From Acholeplasmataceae bacterium (GTDB lineage Bacteria > Bacillota_I > Bacilli_A > ML615J-28 > CAG-313): 32,071 bases of DNA. The translations under genes were made by a program, and so were the position numbers. The notes below the pieces were generated by a model. The model ran no database searches. It had not been told where the DNA came from and was given only the letters and a program-made list of their open reading frames with translations. The DNA lies in contig DUOG01000013.1 in the NCBI GenBank assembly GCA_012838945.1, forward strand, positions 1 to 32,071, in the 5' to 3' direction. Shown here in pieces: positions 31,303 to 32,071 of this stretch (position 1 is its first letter; the number at the start of each line of letters is the position of its first letter).

Positions 31303-32071
31303 ATGAATTTTAAAAAGTTCTTTGGCTTTTTATTATGTTTGCTAGCAGTGGTTCTTTTTGGTGCTACACAAGTGAAAGCGGTTGCACCAAGTTCCCAAAT
31401 AGTAGAAAATGTTTCTACCCAAGTGTTGAACTTACCTGAAGGTGTTGAATTCCATATTCGTAAGGATAAAACAGCTCAAAATGGTGACATTACAGCAGCA
31501 AAACGTGATCAAAACGTTCAAGCAATCGTTGTTCCAAAAGCAGCAGAAACTGTTGAACTAGTTGTTTGGGCCGCTGGTGACGATCACAAGTGGGGCCGCG
31601 CCACTTTACGTTCATCAATTGTTGACTTTGAAAGAAGAAACCCAGGCTATCGCGTTATCGCTGGGGTAAATGGTGACTTCTTTGATATTAGTGATACTTT
31701 CCAACCTAGTAGTGCCCACGTAAGTGCTGGTGACGTTTGGAAAAAAGATAACCGTCCATATAAAACGTTGGGTATTTTCCCAGACAAATCTTACATCATT
31801 GGTCAAATGACAACTAATAACTACTTGAGTCTTAAGACTGTTGAAGGACGAATCGTTACTTCAGAATTCAAAATTGACGTTGAAAACAAATTACCTACAG
31901 GTAATGAAGTTGCATTATTCTTCCCAGGTTCTGCTCAAAAACTAAATGTAGCTGGATATAACGTTTATAAAGGAAACTATGATATTTATCGTGTTTCTAA
32001 AGACATGGGTTATGTAACCCCTAAACCTTTAGGAAAATTCCTTAAAGGTGAGATTGTTGAAAAATCATCTA
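31303..32071 (+). CDS. secreted phosphodiester glycosidase (NAGPA-domain) protein, partial
   Basis: Missing from the ORF track because it has no stop within the window; about 256 codons are visible and the gene runs off the end. It starts at ATG 31303 with AAGGAGGAG 10 bases upstream. Signal peptide 'MNFKKFFGFLLCLLAVVLFGATQVKA'. The segment 'RNPGYRVIAGVNGDFFDI' is the hallmark of the phosphodiester glycosidase domain (PF09992), named after human NAGPA, which cleaves GlcNAc-1-phosphodiesters. 'AHVSAGDVWKK' and 'TLGIFPDKSYIIG' fit the following strands. Bacterial members occur in exopolysaccharide and cell-wall contexts. Here it could remove GlcNAc linked by a phosphodiester from teichoic-acid-like or wall-linked glycans (inference). 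Further domains or an anchor may lie beyond the edge. Confidence 0.85.
   Translation, partial: MNFKKFFGFLLCLLAVVLFGATQVKAVAPSSQIVENVSTQVLNLPEGVEFHIRKDKTAQNGDITAAKRDQNVQAIVVPKAAETVELVVWAAGDDHKWGRATLRSSIVDFERRNPGYRVIAGVNGDFFDISDTFQPSSAHVSAGDVWKKDNRPYKTLGIFPDKSYIIGQMTTNNYLSLKTVEGRIVTSEFKIDVENKLPTGNEVALFFPGSAQKLNVAGYNVYKGNYDIYRVSKDMGYVTPKPLGKFLKGEIVEKSS

Noticed and set aside
1-32071. Mycoplasma-type genetic code (UGA = Trp)
   Set aside because: Trp codons are TGG throughout and all genes are complete with the standard code. The one TGA stop (10239) is not by itself informative because TAA follows two codons later.
1-32071. Mobile element, integrase, tRNA or rRNA
   Set aside because: No transposase, integrase, attachment-site repeats, tRNA cloverleaf or rRNA sequence was recognised in the window.

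Overview
The window is 32 kb of low-GC DNA with every recognisable gene on the + strand. A perfect T-box leader, AAGGAGG-type ribosome binding sites, sigma-A-like promoters, an L19-type leader, a Firmicutes-type MurC and LytTR/DUF3021 and YesL genes point to the Bacillota or a deep Bacilli-related (Mycoplasmatota-like) lineage. Trp is encoded by TGG and no gene needs TGA read-through, so the standard bacterial code fits and code-4 mollicutes do not. The exact taxon cannot be read from the sequence. I use '(see)' facts from the sequence, family knowledge, and inference as separate statements in each entry.

Layout. (1) 1-4400: housekeeping block: rplS with a leader hairpin and terminator, a compositionally AT-rich orphan murC, a LacI-family regulator, and tyrS behind a Tyr T-box. 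(2) 4480-9486: a tight five-gene operon: serine hydrolase (beta-lactamase/AmiE-like fold), tandem GNAT, PIG-L/LmbE deacetylase with an altered active-site motif, S66 LD-carboxypeptidase/MccF-like peptidase, diaminopimelate decarboxylase. (3) 9500-11135: a LytTR regulatory system (lipoprotein, LytTR regulator, DUF3021 membrane protein) preceded by three evenly spaced direct repeats that look like its own binding sites. (4) 11140-15730: membrane-dipeptidase (M19), a secreted C-terminally anchored GHL10/DigH-like hydrolase, and a cytosolic GHL10 paralogue, ended by a strong terminator. (5) 15860-32071: a long operon with a LacI/cre-like operator inside its promoter: cytosolic GH20-type hexosaminidase, a 990-residue solute-binding protein with added beta-sandwich domains, permease pair 1, an NHL-propeller/TPR/TM protein, a Yip1 membrane protein, a membrane-anchored DUF5696-type protein, permease pair 2, a YesL/DUF624 protein, and a secreted phosphodiester-glycosidase (NAGPA domain) cut by the window end.

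How it may work together (inference). Regions 2, 4 and 5 are consistent with capture and digestion of an N-acetylhexosamine polymer, with peptidoglycan or its denuded glycan strands the most attractive candidate: GHL10 enzymes (E. coli DigH family) cut glycan strands, GH20 trims hexosamines, M19, S66 and the serine hydrolase fit peptide or amide trimming, and LysA would turn released diaminopimelate into lysine. The strongest candidate for an undescribed system is region 5: one oversized binding protein, two complete permease heterodimers with charged N-terminal extensions but no ATPase gene, and four extracytoplasmic or membrane proteins of unknown role, all translationally coupled. The substrate is not proven by the sequence.
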